Made by a program: the position numbers and the translations under genes. Source: Brasenia schreberi (lineage: Eukaryota; Streptophyta; Magnoliopsida; Nymphaeales; Cabombaceae). From it: a stretch of 64,000 nucleotides of DNA. The stretch's first letter is position 1. Every line of letters begins with the position of its first letter. Under the pieces are notes generated by a model, which ran no database searches, had not been told where the DNA came from, and saw only the letters and a program-made list of their open reading frames with translations. Location: NCBI GenBank assembly GCA_036023115.1, contig JAYKKT010000041.1, positions 3,187,501-3,251,500 on the forward strand, given 5' to 3'. Of the stretch, positions 51,601-63,600 are shown piece by piece.

Positions 51601-54600
51601 TGTTTGAAGATCACTTATTATTATTTGATAGTTTGTAATCTTGATGACTTTGAAGTTGCGTTTTCATGTGATTAAGATCTCCATGTTATGGCTATATGTT
51701 ATGTTTGTTGGCCTTTTATTAAAGACCTTTGTGATTAAGATGCTTCATGTTGTTGGCTAATCGTTTAAGATGAGTCAATGTTGAAAATACACTTATTATT
51801 ATCTAGATAATGTACTTGATATAAATATTTGAAAATCAAACAACAACAACAACTAAGCCTTTTCCCATACTAGGCAGGTCGGCTACATGGATTCTTTGTT
51901 TTCACAGAGCCCTATCATGCCATCTTAGCAGTTAACTCACAGTAAGTTAGATTATTCTTTATTGTTTCTTTCCAACACTTTTGTGGAAGTATTTGAAAAT
52001 AATGCATAAAAAGAGTTTTGCCTTGGGTATTGAATATTCATTTGTTATATTTTGAACATTTTTTGTGAATGATAAAAATTACATTAAAAGAGTTCTTGTT
52101 TTTTTTAGGCAAACATTTTATGTTAAAAAGATTATTCAAAAATATTAAGTTGATTGCAAATTTTTTTCTTGGTAGATTATCTTATTCTTGGAATCATAGA
52201 ATCACATTTAAGATTGTAAGTTATTTATAGGCCTTGGCATTTGATTGATTTGGATGGTTTGAGCTTAGCCTTAAAGCTTGGGTTTGAGTTTAGCCTGAAA
52301 GCTTATTTGATTTAGATGGTTTGAGTTTTAACCTTAAAGCTTGTTTGTGTTCGAGTTTATCCTTAAAACTCAGGTTTGAGCTTAGCCTTAAACTTTGTTT
52401 GGTATAACAATGTCTTTTTGTAATATCACGAGTTTATGGTGATTCATGAAATTATTTTTTATATTTTACAATCCTACTTAGTGACGAATGTTTTCCATTT
52501 GAAAACATAGGTTTTCATTTAATGTTTATAGTTATGAGATCTTAATACTTTTATTGGGATTAATTCTATAAGTTTTGTTGTAGGTATGTCCGAAGGGAGA
52601 TCGCAATGTGAAATGAAATGCATTAAACTTTATCGATAACCATCAAGAAAATGATGAGAAGAGTACAAGGCATCTCGTGACCCTTCTTGGGTGCAATAAG
52701 CCATTTGTTCTAACTTGAATGACTAATTTATCCATACTTAAGTAGTGATCCAATATCACACGTTAGGGGTAGATTAGTCCATGTATATAATATACGGCAT
52801 TCTTCAACACTCCTCAAATTGGGAGGAATATATTTGAGACTCCTAACTTTTTACAGAATCTGTTTAGGGTGACTTTTAGTGATAAGTTGTTTAAAATATT
52901 TGCAATCTGATCTTCTAACTTGATACATTGTACTTGTTGCAGGTTTGCGATTTTTTCTCTTATGAAATGACAATTCACTTCTATATGCTTTGTCCTTTAA
53001 TGTTGAACTGAGTTGGTGGTTATCTGAATTGTTGTCCTGTTATCTGTGTATAATGATATTGGAAGATTATTTTTTTCTTGAATTTCTATAATTAAGGAGA
53101 TAACCCACGGTCCTTCCCTAGTTCCTTGTGTTGCAACTCTTTATTGTGCTTCTGTATTTGATCTTTTAACCACCGACTGCTTTTTACTCTTCCATGAAAT
53201 CAAGTTTCTCTCAAACAATGCAATGTACCCGAGACCTAGATGGTTTCTATTTTAGTGTGTATACTCATTTGCATCCTACCACTTCTCTCTCTTTTGGTAG
53301 AGATATAATCTCCCTTTTTTCAGTACATTTAATCCATCCCCCATTGCTTGTTGTCATTCTTTAGATATGTTGGCTTCTTCTCACGTTTTTTGTATGCTTA
53401 TTGCCTCTAAATTCAATACAAATAATTGATAGACGTATGACATTCTCTTATAATCAATGAAATTACATATTGGATAAATGCACTTTCTCTTCTCCTTTCG
53501 TAGAGTAATCGGCAGTTTTGATGTAGTAGTTTTGGGTTGCAACTGCTGCCTCAAATAAGAATTTCTTTCGAATTCTCCTCGTGTAAACTTGATTCACATT
53601 CCTACTGGTTTCCATTTTCACTTTTTTTGATTTGTGGCTCTTCTTCATTGTTTTCTTCTTCTTTATTTAACATCAGTAATAATGGTTCTTCAGGTCTCTC
53701 AATTTATTCAAACTCTCCCTTACTGCTATAATAGTATGTAGTTTCATTAAATGTAATGACTTTTGATATGAAAATTTTCTTTGAAATTGGATCAAAGCAT
53801 CAGTATCCCTTTAGAGAATATCTCACAAACGTATACTTCACAGCTCTAGGATCAAGTTTATTCCTATTGTTAATATGTATATGTACATAACATACATATC
53901 TCCAAACTCTAGTTATAGATTATAAGATTCGTATTGGTTCTTAGAATATCGGAACATTGTCCGGTAAGCTAATGGAAGTAGTAGATACTATGATTCGGAG
54001 AAAGATTCATATTCTATATTTAGAAGAGACAAACCGGTTTAGAGAAAAAGCAAAGGAGATTGAGGATACATATTTTAAATTATGGTACTCAGAAAAGGAA
54101 AAAGCTTGAAACGGAGTTGGTATTATCATAAATAAAGATTTAAAGGATAGTGTAGTAGACATATAACGATACGATGACCGAATCATGACATTGAAATTAG
54201 TGTTAGGAGCGAAGATTTTGAATATAGTTTGTGCTTACACACCCCAAGTAGGACTACAAGATAGTATAAAGACGGCTTTTTGGGAAGTGTTAGATAAGGT
54301 GATTCAAAGAATTTCACGAAGGGAGATGATTTATTTAGGAGCAGACTTAAATGGACATTTCGATAAAGAGCCTTAGGATATCAAGGTATTCATGAAAACT
54401 TTTGTTTTGGAGATATAAATGAGGAAGGTAGGGAGATTTTAAATTTTGCTATGGCATTTAATCTCTTTATAGTCAATACAATCTTCAACAAATGAGATTA
54501 ACATTTAATTATTTATAAGAGTGGCTTATCACAAACACAATTTGATTATTTTATTTATATAAAAAAAGAAAAGATAGAGCGTGTTGTAAAGATTGCAAGA

Positions 54601-57600
54601 TAATTTTAGGAGAAAGCTTAACCACTCAACATCAACTTTTAGTTATGGATTTACAAATTAAAAAATGGACAAAGAAGAAAAGAGTGTATCGAGCTATTCG
54701 TACTAAATGGTGGAACCTCAAAAGCGAGAAAGAAGATATATTTAAAGAGAAAGTCCTTCAAGGAGATGCTTGAAATTATGTTGGTGCACCCTGTGATATG
54801 TAGGTGAATCTAAGGGAGGTGTACTGGCACAAAAAGAAGCTTGATGGTAGAGTGAAGTAGTGCAAAATAAAAGCAAAGCAAAGAAGGCATGTTACAAATT
54901 ACATTATGCTAAAAAAACTAGTGAAACTTTAGAGACTTATAAGAAAGCAAAGAAGAAAGTGAAAAATGTAGTAAGTGATGCAAAAGCTAAACTTTGAGAG
55001 GATTTATATAAAAAAACTCAACTCAAAAGAGGGTGAAAGATATTTTTAGGATAGTTACGAATAGAGATAAGAAAACTAAGGATCTTAATTCTGTTAGATA
55101 CATCAAAGACTACGATGAAAAAATTCTAGTTGCAAATGATGATATAAGAAATAGATAGAAAAACTATTTAGCCGACCCCGTCTAGTATGGGAAAAGGCTT
55201 AGTTGTTGTTGTTGTTGTTTTTATAAGCTTTTTAATGAAAATAAAGATCTTAGTATTAGCTTAGGAGAATTAGAAAATCCTACGAGAAACAGGAATCACT
55301 TGGCTCAGAAGACTATTTAATGAAACATGGAGAAACTAAAAGATGCCTGAGAAATAGAGAGTGAGTACACTTACACCCATATATATAAGAACAAGGGAGA
55401 CATTCACAATTGTGTGAATTATCGGGGTATCAAGTTAATGAGCCATACTATGAAATTATGGGAAAGAATTATTGAACATAGGTTAAAAACAAGTATCGAG
55501 TACAATAGAGAACCAATTTGGATTCATGTCAGACAGATCTATTGTTGAAGCGATTCACCTTTTGAGACGTCTTATGAAACATTTTAGAGGTATCCCATTG
55601 ACATACATAAACCTTATAAGAGACATGTACGATGGTACGAAAATACGTGTGAGGACTCATGAAGGAATGACAGACTTTTTTAAAGTTAATATTGGGTTAC
55701 ATCAAGGATCATCTTTAAGTCCATACTTATTTATAATGGTGATTAATGAGTTAACAAAATATATTAAAGATGAAGTACCATGGTGTATGTTATTTGCAGA
55801 TAACATTGTGTTAGTGGAGGAGTCTAAGGAAAAAGTTAATAGAAAATTTGAACTATGGAGAGAAACATTAGAAAGTAAAGGCTTCCGACTCAGTAGAACA
55901 AAGACAAAATATATGGAATGTAAGTTTGATCATTTGGTTACTTTAGAGGACATAGAAATTAAAATTGGCACACATTGCATCTCCAAAAGGAAAGTTTTAA
56001 ATACCTAGGGTCAAAGAGGAGCATCAGGTATTCTTTGTGATAAGAAGATACCATTAAAGTTAAAAGGTAAATACTATAGAGCAGCAATTAAACCTGCATG
56101 TTTTATGGTTATGAGTATTGGGCAGTTAATCATCAACATGTACAAAAGATGTTTGTGACAGAAATGAAGATGTTGAGATGGATGAGTGATCATACAAGAA
56201 AAGACCGTATACACAATGAGGTTATTAGAAACAAATTAGGAGTGGCACCAACAAAGGATAAAATGAGAGAATATCGTTTAAGATGGTTTGGACATATAGA
56301 AAGAAGATCAAAAGAAGAACCTATAAGAAGGTATGAAAAACTATATTTTGAAAGTATTTAAAGAGGTAGAGGACGACCACAAAAGTGTTGGAAAGAAACA
56401 ATAAAGAATGATATAACTTATTGTGAGTTAACTGCTAACATGGCACATGATAGGGCTCTGTGGAAACAAAGAATCCATGTAGCCGACCCCGTCTAGTATG
56501 GAAAAAGGCTTAGTTGTTGTTGTTGTCTAATGGGTGGTTGCCCATTAGGTTAATATATAGGATATAACTCAAAAGACTGTTATACCCTTAATAAGTGACT
56601 TCTAATAAAGTACCTTTAAAAACATAAAATTACAGTACACTTTAACTATGACCTTAAAGTACTTTAACTACGACTAATCTGTCCTATCTCAACGAGAGTC
56701 ATCAATGTTCTAGTCACCATCAAAATCTCAGTAACCGCAAATTATTTGGAATTTTGGCTTTAGTGTGCTGTATGTTCTATTTTAACCCAAATTTATTTGA
56801 AAGATGTTGAAAAGAAAATGGATCACGTTAATTGCATCAACTCAGTGTCACACCATTGAAATGGGTGTCACAGAAGCCCGTCTATCTAGAGTTGGAATGC
56901 CATACAGGACTAAAAGTGCCTGCATAAAGAATATCTAGTGACGAATTTGAACGTAACATCCACCTCAAGAGAGTAAAAGAGGCTCGCTGTACAAATTCAC
57001 AGCAGCACATAGCAAGTTAAGAGATACTGGTAACTAATATATGAAGTTACAAAATTCCCACATAGTGGATAATGTAGAACTGATTTATTTTTCTTGAGAA
57101 TTCATTTTGGGTAGAAAGCACATAAAGCACTTGAAAAATAACCTGTTGACATTTTAAATATTGATATAATTGCAGCTAAAAGCCTAAAAAGATTGACTAC
57201 AAATATTTCCTCTCTCCCATCACAAATTAGATGACAAGTAAATCGTTAAAACCAATTAGAACAAACAAAAAGAGCCAGCGCATATATCTGATGGTTAATA
57301 GGTCACTCACTGAGGTCCTAATTCCAAGTGCTGGTCCTCATTCAACATCATATGTCTTCCATCTTGATTTGGAAGCCAGGAAAAAAACTGACTTTGTTGT
57401 TCGGTGGTCAATCCCAAGGGCAAGCGCATATCATCCTGAAACTATTAAATTTATATAGCTCATTAGTCGACACCTTCATTGAAGGACATTAGTATGAGCA
57501 TCCATAAAAAGCAAGACAGAAGTTCCACCTGACTTGGGCACTCTAATTGCAAGAGTTGTTGCTTTCTCAAATTTTCCTGTAAGGAAGATGATAAATTGGC

Positions 57601-60600
57601 ATTGACATTTGGAAAATCCCATTTAAAGAAAGCAGCAACTCAAGAAGCATAGTTTCAATAAGACGTATAGAAACATAAACAAATGGAAAGAACCAAAACT
57701 TAACCCTAAACATATCATGGTGGTATGTTCCCGTTGGCAGAATCCAATATACTTTAGTAAATACTCCCAATATTCCTACTTTAACAAATATTTCTAAGGA
57801 ACAAAACAGTTCTGAATTTCAAGATTCATAAAGTACTTGTTTCATTAAGAGGAAGAAGATTCATACTGATTCCAGATATAATGAAGTAATCAATAATACT
57901 AGCTAATATAAGCACATCTTTGATATTTGTAGAATTATGCTGCATTCATGAACAAGTAATGAAGAAAGAGTAAGGTCTCGACATAAGAACTTAAATGTGT
58001 ACCTTATTGATCTGAAGCTGACTGAATGTTTCCTTCAGAGACTCTTGCATTGCCCTAATTTGGTCAGGCCTGTTAATCTTGTCTGGGTCAACCCAGTAGC
58101 TGTAGAAACACCCAAATATGTGAAACTTCATATTTAGATTTACACATGCAGAAGAATGAAAAACACGTAGATCTTCATAAGTAAATTTCAAAGTGCAGAA
58201 GATTGCAGACGCATAAACTGTTAGAAAATGGGCCCAAGTGAACTGGCCTGGCAGGCCTGCAGGGCCAGGGCCTACAAGGCCACTAGCCGTTGGGGACCTG
58301 TCCCCAACGGCTAGTTCAGTAGCCGTTCGGGGCTGGCAACCAGCCCCCCTTCTCATTACTCTCATCTATCTTCTCCTCTCTACCCTCTTCTATTCTCTCC
58401 TATTTTCTTCTCTTCTCATATGCCTCGTGTACTCTATAAATAAAGTTTTCATGTAATAGATTTTCTCAAGCCTTTTGTGGAGGAAGACATAGAACAATCC
58501 TATGGGTGCTCATGAATAATGTAAATGAGTATAGTAGGGACACTTTGGCCAATTTCACCAACGCTAAAGAAGCATGGGAATATTTTAAAAAATCCCCTAT
58601 TCAAAGCGATATGGCTCATAGGATGGCATTAAGAGACAAATTGGTCTCATTTAGACAAGGAGATAAAGGGGTAAACGAATTTTTTGAGAAATACTCTAAT
58701 GTTTGAAACCAATTACATGGTTACAAAAAAAAAATGTACACAATGTCTTAGTGAGAGACAATGTGAAGTTAATGAGAATTTCATATACCAAATTCTAAGA
58801 AGTATTCGGGAAGAATTTGAATGGGTAAGATCATTTCTCATTCATAAAAAACATTTCCCTACAAAAAAAGAGATTTTTACCGATCATCAAATGACGGAAA
58901 CAAGAATGAATGAAGTTAGACTTCAAAGAAACACTGCCTTGGCCGCATCAAAACCTGGATCAAATATTGGATAAGGGTTGCTCCAAAACTAATGAAGATT
59001 TCGTATACGAAATTCGTTTACCCCTTTATCCCAGGGCCAGGGCGGCATGCCTCACCTCGCTCCCTACTGTACCCACGGGGCCTCACCACTACCTTCCTAT
59101 AAGGGTGGTGGCGCCGCTACTGTCAGGGGGTGGCGTTACAGTAGCAAGGCCTCCGACATGGGGTGTGGGTAGTTAGTCTATCACATCCTACTACCCCGTG
59201 GGACCCACATGGCGATGATAAGCTAGCGACATTGGTGAGGTCACAGAAGACTCTACTAACGGTCTTCGTTTAAAATTTTGAAGTTTCCAAAATTAGTGTT
59301 GTTCCAAAACTAAATTTGACCTTACTTTTCATATCCCAAATTTTGGATAAAAATTGTATTATAACTTTTTCATCCATGGGATGTATTATACAGGATCGCA
59401 TCTCGAAGAAGGTTATTGACTGTGGTCAAAGGGAGAGCGGACTTTGGACCTACATAGCATAGGATATGCTAATGTTTTGACTAGTGATGCTCTTCTATGG
59501 CATAAAAGATTAGGACATCTTAATATTCAAAAGTTGTATCAATGTCCTCTTGAAATAAATAATATTAAAAACTTTTCTTGCAAAGATTGTGTACTTGGCA
59601 AAATGCAACATCTACCATTTTCAAACAAAACGCATATCTCCACAAAACCATTTGAGATTATTAACTCGGATGTATGGGGACAGGCACTTGTTTTATCTAA
59701 AGGAGGGATCTCCTACTATGTCATTTTTATATATGATTTCACTAGATATACATTCGTATATATTTTAAAGGCCAAGTCTGACGTTTTTCAAAATTTTGTG
59801 ATATTTCATAATCTTGTAAAAAATTAATTTGATTCCAAAATTCAGATTTTTAGATCCAACTCGGGAGAAGAGTTTATGTCTAAAGAATTTAAAAATCATC
59901 TTGACAAATTTGGGATTGTGCATCAAACTTCTTACACTAAAACTCCTCAACAAAATGGCATTTCAAAACGTAAACATCGTCATATTTTGGAAACCACAAG
60001 AACGTTGTTATTGTCTATTGGTGTTCCTAAAAATTTCTAGGCCGAAGCCATTATGATTTCTATTTACCTAATTAACCGAATGCCATCTTCAGTTTTACAA
60101 AGCATGTCTCCTTTAGAAAAGCTCTTTCAACTTTCTCCTAATTACTCTAGACTTCGTGTGTTTGGATGTAAATGTTTTGTTTATACTAACAAATATGATA
60201 AACTTTCTTCTCGTGTATAGAATGTATTTTCCTAGGGTATGGGATAAATAAGAAGGGATATAGATGCTATGATTATAAAAATGGCAAACTCTATGTACCA
60301 AGAGATGTCAAATTCTTTGAAAATGAATATTTCTTTAAAGGAATAAATGACGCTCATTCTATTGATGAGTCGTCATGCTCCTTGAATGATGTCCTAGGGA
60401 ATGACATAATACACGTTGAAAATGAGCTTGATGAACCTATGATTTCAAGACAGTCAGTTACACCCTTTGATTAATACTACACTAGAACTCAAAATGATTT
60501 CCCATCTATATCTCGAAGGACTAGTCGAATCTCTAGACCTCTGGAACGATTTGTTTCGTATGACAGTTTTTTACCAAGACATAGAGTCTTAGTAACCAAT

Positions 60601-63600
60601 ATTTCTACTATAAAGGAACCAAGAAATTTTAAGAAAGCACAATCATCATAAGATTGGATTTATGCTATAAATGAAGAATTAGATGTCTTATAAAGAGCTG
60701 AAACTTGGGATATTGTGACTAGACCACAAAACAAAAAGACAATAGGTTGTAGATGGGTCTATAAAATTAAAACAAATGGTGATGGATCTTTAAATCGCTA
60801 TAAAGCTAGATTGGTTGTCAAAGGATATTCACAAGAATATGGGATTGACTATGAGGAAACCTTTGCTCCTGTGGCCCGGATGACAATTGTCAGAACCCTT
60901 ATAGCCGTGTGTGCTATTAAGGATTGGAATATCTATCAATTAGATGTCAAGAATGCGTTCTTAAATGGTTTGTTAAAGGAAGAAGTTTATATGAAACATC
61001 TTCCTGGTCTCAATGTACCTAAAAACCAAGTTTTAGGTCTCAAAAGAGCCTTATATGATCTCAAACAAGCTCCTAAGGCTTGGTTTGATAAAATGACTGA
61101 ATTCATGACTTTGCATGACTTTACTACTTGTTATACTGATACCGCTTTGTTCATAAGAAAGTCCTCTGCAGGTATTATTATTCTTTTGCTCTACGTCGAT
61201 GATATGATTATTACAGGTAGTAATAATTTTGGTATCCAGCAAACCAAGCAAGAGCTTAGTAATATGTTTGAAATGAAGGATCTTAGTCAATTTTCTTATT
61301 TTCTTGGCATTGAGGTAACTCGTGATTATAGAGGTTTCTTTTTATCACAAACTAAGTTTACTAATGATATTGTTCTTACATCAGGTATTACAGATGACAA
61401 GGTTGTTGAGACACCCGAGGTAATCAACCAGAAGATGCGCCTATTTGATGGCGAAGTTTTGAGTGATCCCACACCTTATAGACAGATGAATAGAGCAGTC
61501 ACCAATCTTACCATCACACGGCCAGATATTGTTCATGTCGTTCATACTATAAGTCAGTTTCAAGATGCGCCTACCTCAGTGCATATGAGTGATGTTATGA
61601 GAATTATTTGTTATATTCGACAAACCTCAATCAAGGGAGTATTTCTATCTTTCTCTTTATCTCAGTTGCTCGTATATACTGATGTTGATCGAGGTGGTGA
61701 TGTGAATGACAGGCAATCTACTACCGGCTACTGCATATTCCTTGGTTACTCTCTCATCTCATGGAGATGCAAGAAACAACAAAAGGTGTCTTTTTCCTCC
61801 ACCGAAACTGAGTACCGTGCAATGGCAAACACAACTACCGAACTAACTTGCTTGCGATGACTACTTCAGGATTTGGACATACAATTGGAAGCTCCTCCAA
61901 TCATGTTCTGTGACAACAAAAGTGTTATGTATATAGCCAATAATCATACCTTTCATGAGCGTACAAAGCATATAGAGAAGGATTATCATTACGTTCGTGA
62001 AGAGCATCTATAAAGCAATTTAACATTACAGTATGTAAAATCAGAGTATCAACTTATGTCTTCACTAAGTCATTACTTGCTCCTCGATTTCAGTCTTTAA
62101 TTGGCAAACTTCAAGTCATGGAGCTGTCAGTTTAATGGAGGGTGTTAGAAAATGGGCCCAAGTGGCCCGGCCTGGCAGGCCCTGCGGGCCAGGGCCTGCA
62201 CGGCCACTAGCCGTTGGGGGTTGACTGAGCCCCCCTTCTCATTGTTCTCCTCTCTCTTCTCCTCCTCTCTACCCTCTTGTGTTCTCTCCTATCTTCTTCT
62301 CCTCTCCTATGCCTCATGTACTCTATAAATAAGGCTTTCATGTAATGGATTTTCTCAAGCCTTTTGTGGCTAAATAAATTTTTTTTAATATATTATGCTT
62401 TTGTTGCATACGCTTTATTATAACCTTTTTTCTAAGGCTTTTGCGAGTGATATTTTGAAATGATATTCATCAACCTTCCGTTGCCACATTGAAGCATCGT
62501 CTTCGTTACATAAGATGACTGTTATTTTCAACTGTCATGACTCAAAACGGAGAATATCTCACGAACATATGTATATACATATGAGAGAGAGAGAAAGAGA
62601 AAAAAAACAAAATTGTGGTAAAAGAAGATTGATAAGGAACCTTAGTCTCTTATTTAGCTCAGACAACCGCCCCTGCAACATCCTTAATTGATTATTCAAC
62701 TCCTGCTAAAAATGTTAAAGAACAATGAATTGCAAAATCACAAAACCAATTGAACAGTAATACATGTAAACCAAGAATGGTCTGACATATACCTCGATTG
62801 TTTGAGAGCTGTGAAAAAACATCAAATTGCTGAAATTAGTAGCTGCAAACATGAAGTAAAATATAAGCAAAACATATTTTTCCAACAAATGATCCCATAC
62901 CTTGTGCATAAGAAGTCTTGAATATTTACTTCATGGTCCAACTTCTTGAAGGTCTTTTTAAGTGCCTACTTCACCAAATAGTTGTAGTAAGAATGACAAA
63001 TTGTTCTTCAATGAAACTAAACAAGGGAAATCACCTTCTTATTTGCCAATTCAAACGAACATGAATAACATACCTCGAGGCTCTCCAGCTTCCTGCTCCA
63101 AGAAAAGATAACAGATCATTTAAAATCATAAGACTTATGTATGAAGGAAAGGAACAGTGGATCTACTTCATTACACTGCGATGGGAACCATACCTCTTTG
63201 CCCTTTCTTGAGGAGTTAATTGAGCAAATCTTCCAATGACATCTTCTATAGAACTGGGAAGTAGAGAAAAGCTTAAATAGAGATAATGAAACATTAACAA
63301 CTAGGATTTTGAAGCATCTGATGAATGAAGGGGCATTTCCGTTCTCTCAGTGGAGAAGCTTTCTTTGACAGCACGTGAGTCTTCATCATTTATAAAGTTT
63401 AACTAAACCTAACAAAGTATTAAGAGAATGCATCAGGAATAGCTTCCACTCCAAAGTACATCTCAAGTATAGTCTAATTGGACATATCTGGGCATTCAAA
63501 TATGCTATACATTCCATTCAAGAATATATCATCACCACTTCATGGTGGTTTCAAGGTGAAGCTTCTCTCACAAGAGGTTTTCAAAAATCAGAATTTTTCA

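Larger units (their letters stand above)
49350..52620. other. Non-coding interior of nested elements, unclassified
   Basis: No recognised protein domain. There are G-rich/GGTGG stretches (49.4-49.9 kb), ACGACACCGACACC-type words near 49.96 kb with CCGTGTCGCCG near 50.55 kb, and an A13 run at 49.999-50.01 kb. GC-richer DNA lies at 50.6-51.2 kb with open but featureless frames. An imperfect duplication is at 51.5-51.8 kb, and GAGCTTAGCCTTAAAGC-type repeats lie at 52.24-52.40 kb. Part may belong to the element whose LTR ends at 49349. Confidence 0.4.
53945..56527 (+). mobile_element. RTE-clade LINE, near full length, decayed (copy 4)
   Basis: An AP-endonuclease domain comes first ([52 protein letters not shown]). 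The reverse transcriptase follows ([74 protein letters not shown]), then [14 protein letters not shown] and [13 protein letters not shown]. The 3' end is GTCTAGTATGGAAAAAGGCTT plus GTT repeats, the short tandem tail typical of RTE. Stops interrupt it throughout, and the catalytic box is FADN instead of FADD. Between RRLMKHF and IPLTYINLI about 30 codons are missing, including motif A. RTE endonucleases are often misnamed craniofacial development protein 2-like in plant annotations. It interrupts the partial LTR of the outer Copia at its right end. Confidence 0.88.
43791..56697 (-). mobile_element. Outer Copia retrotransposon in the MADS intron, antisense, with nested insertions
   Basis: Two copies of one LTR mark the ends: 43791-44047 (complete, TGTTCAACAACA to CTCAACA) and about 56524-56697 (partial, sharing GACTGTTATACC, AAGTGACTTCTAATAAAG and GACCTTAAAGTACTTTAAC). 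The flanks GGAGT (left) and AGAGT (right, if the last LTR base mutated) could be a target-site duplication. On the minus strand a purine tract (AAGGGGAGTG) abuts the left LTR, as expected for a 3' LTR. Recognised coding: Gag (48.6-49.0 kb), integrase (46.26-46.6 kb), linker (45.4-45.97 kb) and reverse transcriptase (44.74-45.4 kb). Other elements interrupt it. It is in the same orientation as the host gene and inactive. Confidence 0.7.
58219..62369 (+). mobile_element. Copia retrotransposon with two LTRs in a MADS intron
   Basis: The LTRs are 58219-58480 and 62143-62369 (TGTTAGAAAATGGGCCCAAG at each start, TTCTCAAGCCTTTTGTGG at each end). The 3' copy lacks an internal segment of about 50 bp. 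A purine tract (TTTAATGGAGGG) precedes the 3' LTR. The interior follows Copia order: Gag piece (58506-58974), a GC-rich insert (about 59020-59260), integrase with [13 protein letters not shown] zinc-finger start and [13 protein letters not shown] (59444-60220), then reverse transcriptase and RNase H (60700-62010). No normal primer-binding site is seen after the 5' LTR, and the protease is missing, so it is deleted near the 5' side. It runs opposite to the host gene. Confidence 0.9.

Noticed and set aside
58238..58456. Open frame inside the LTR at 58.2 kb
   Set aside because: It lies within a GC-rich LTR and has no homologous feature.
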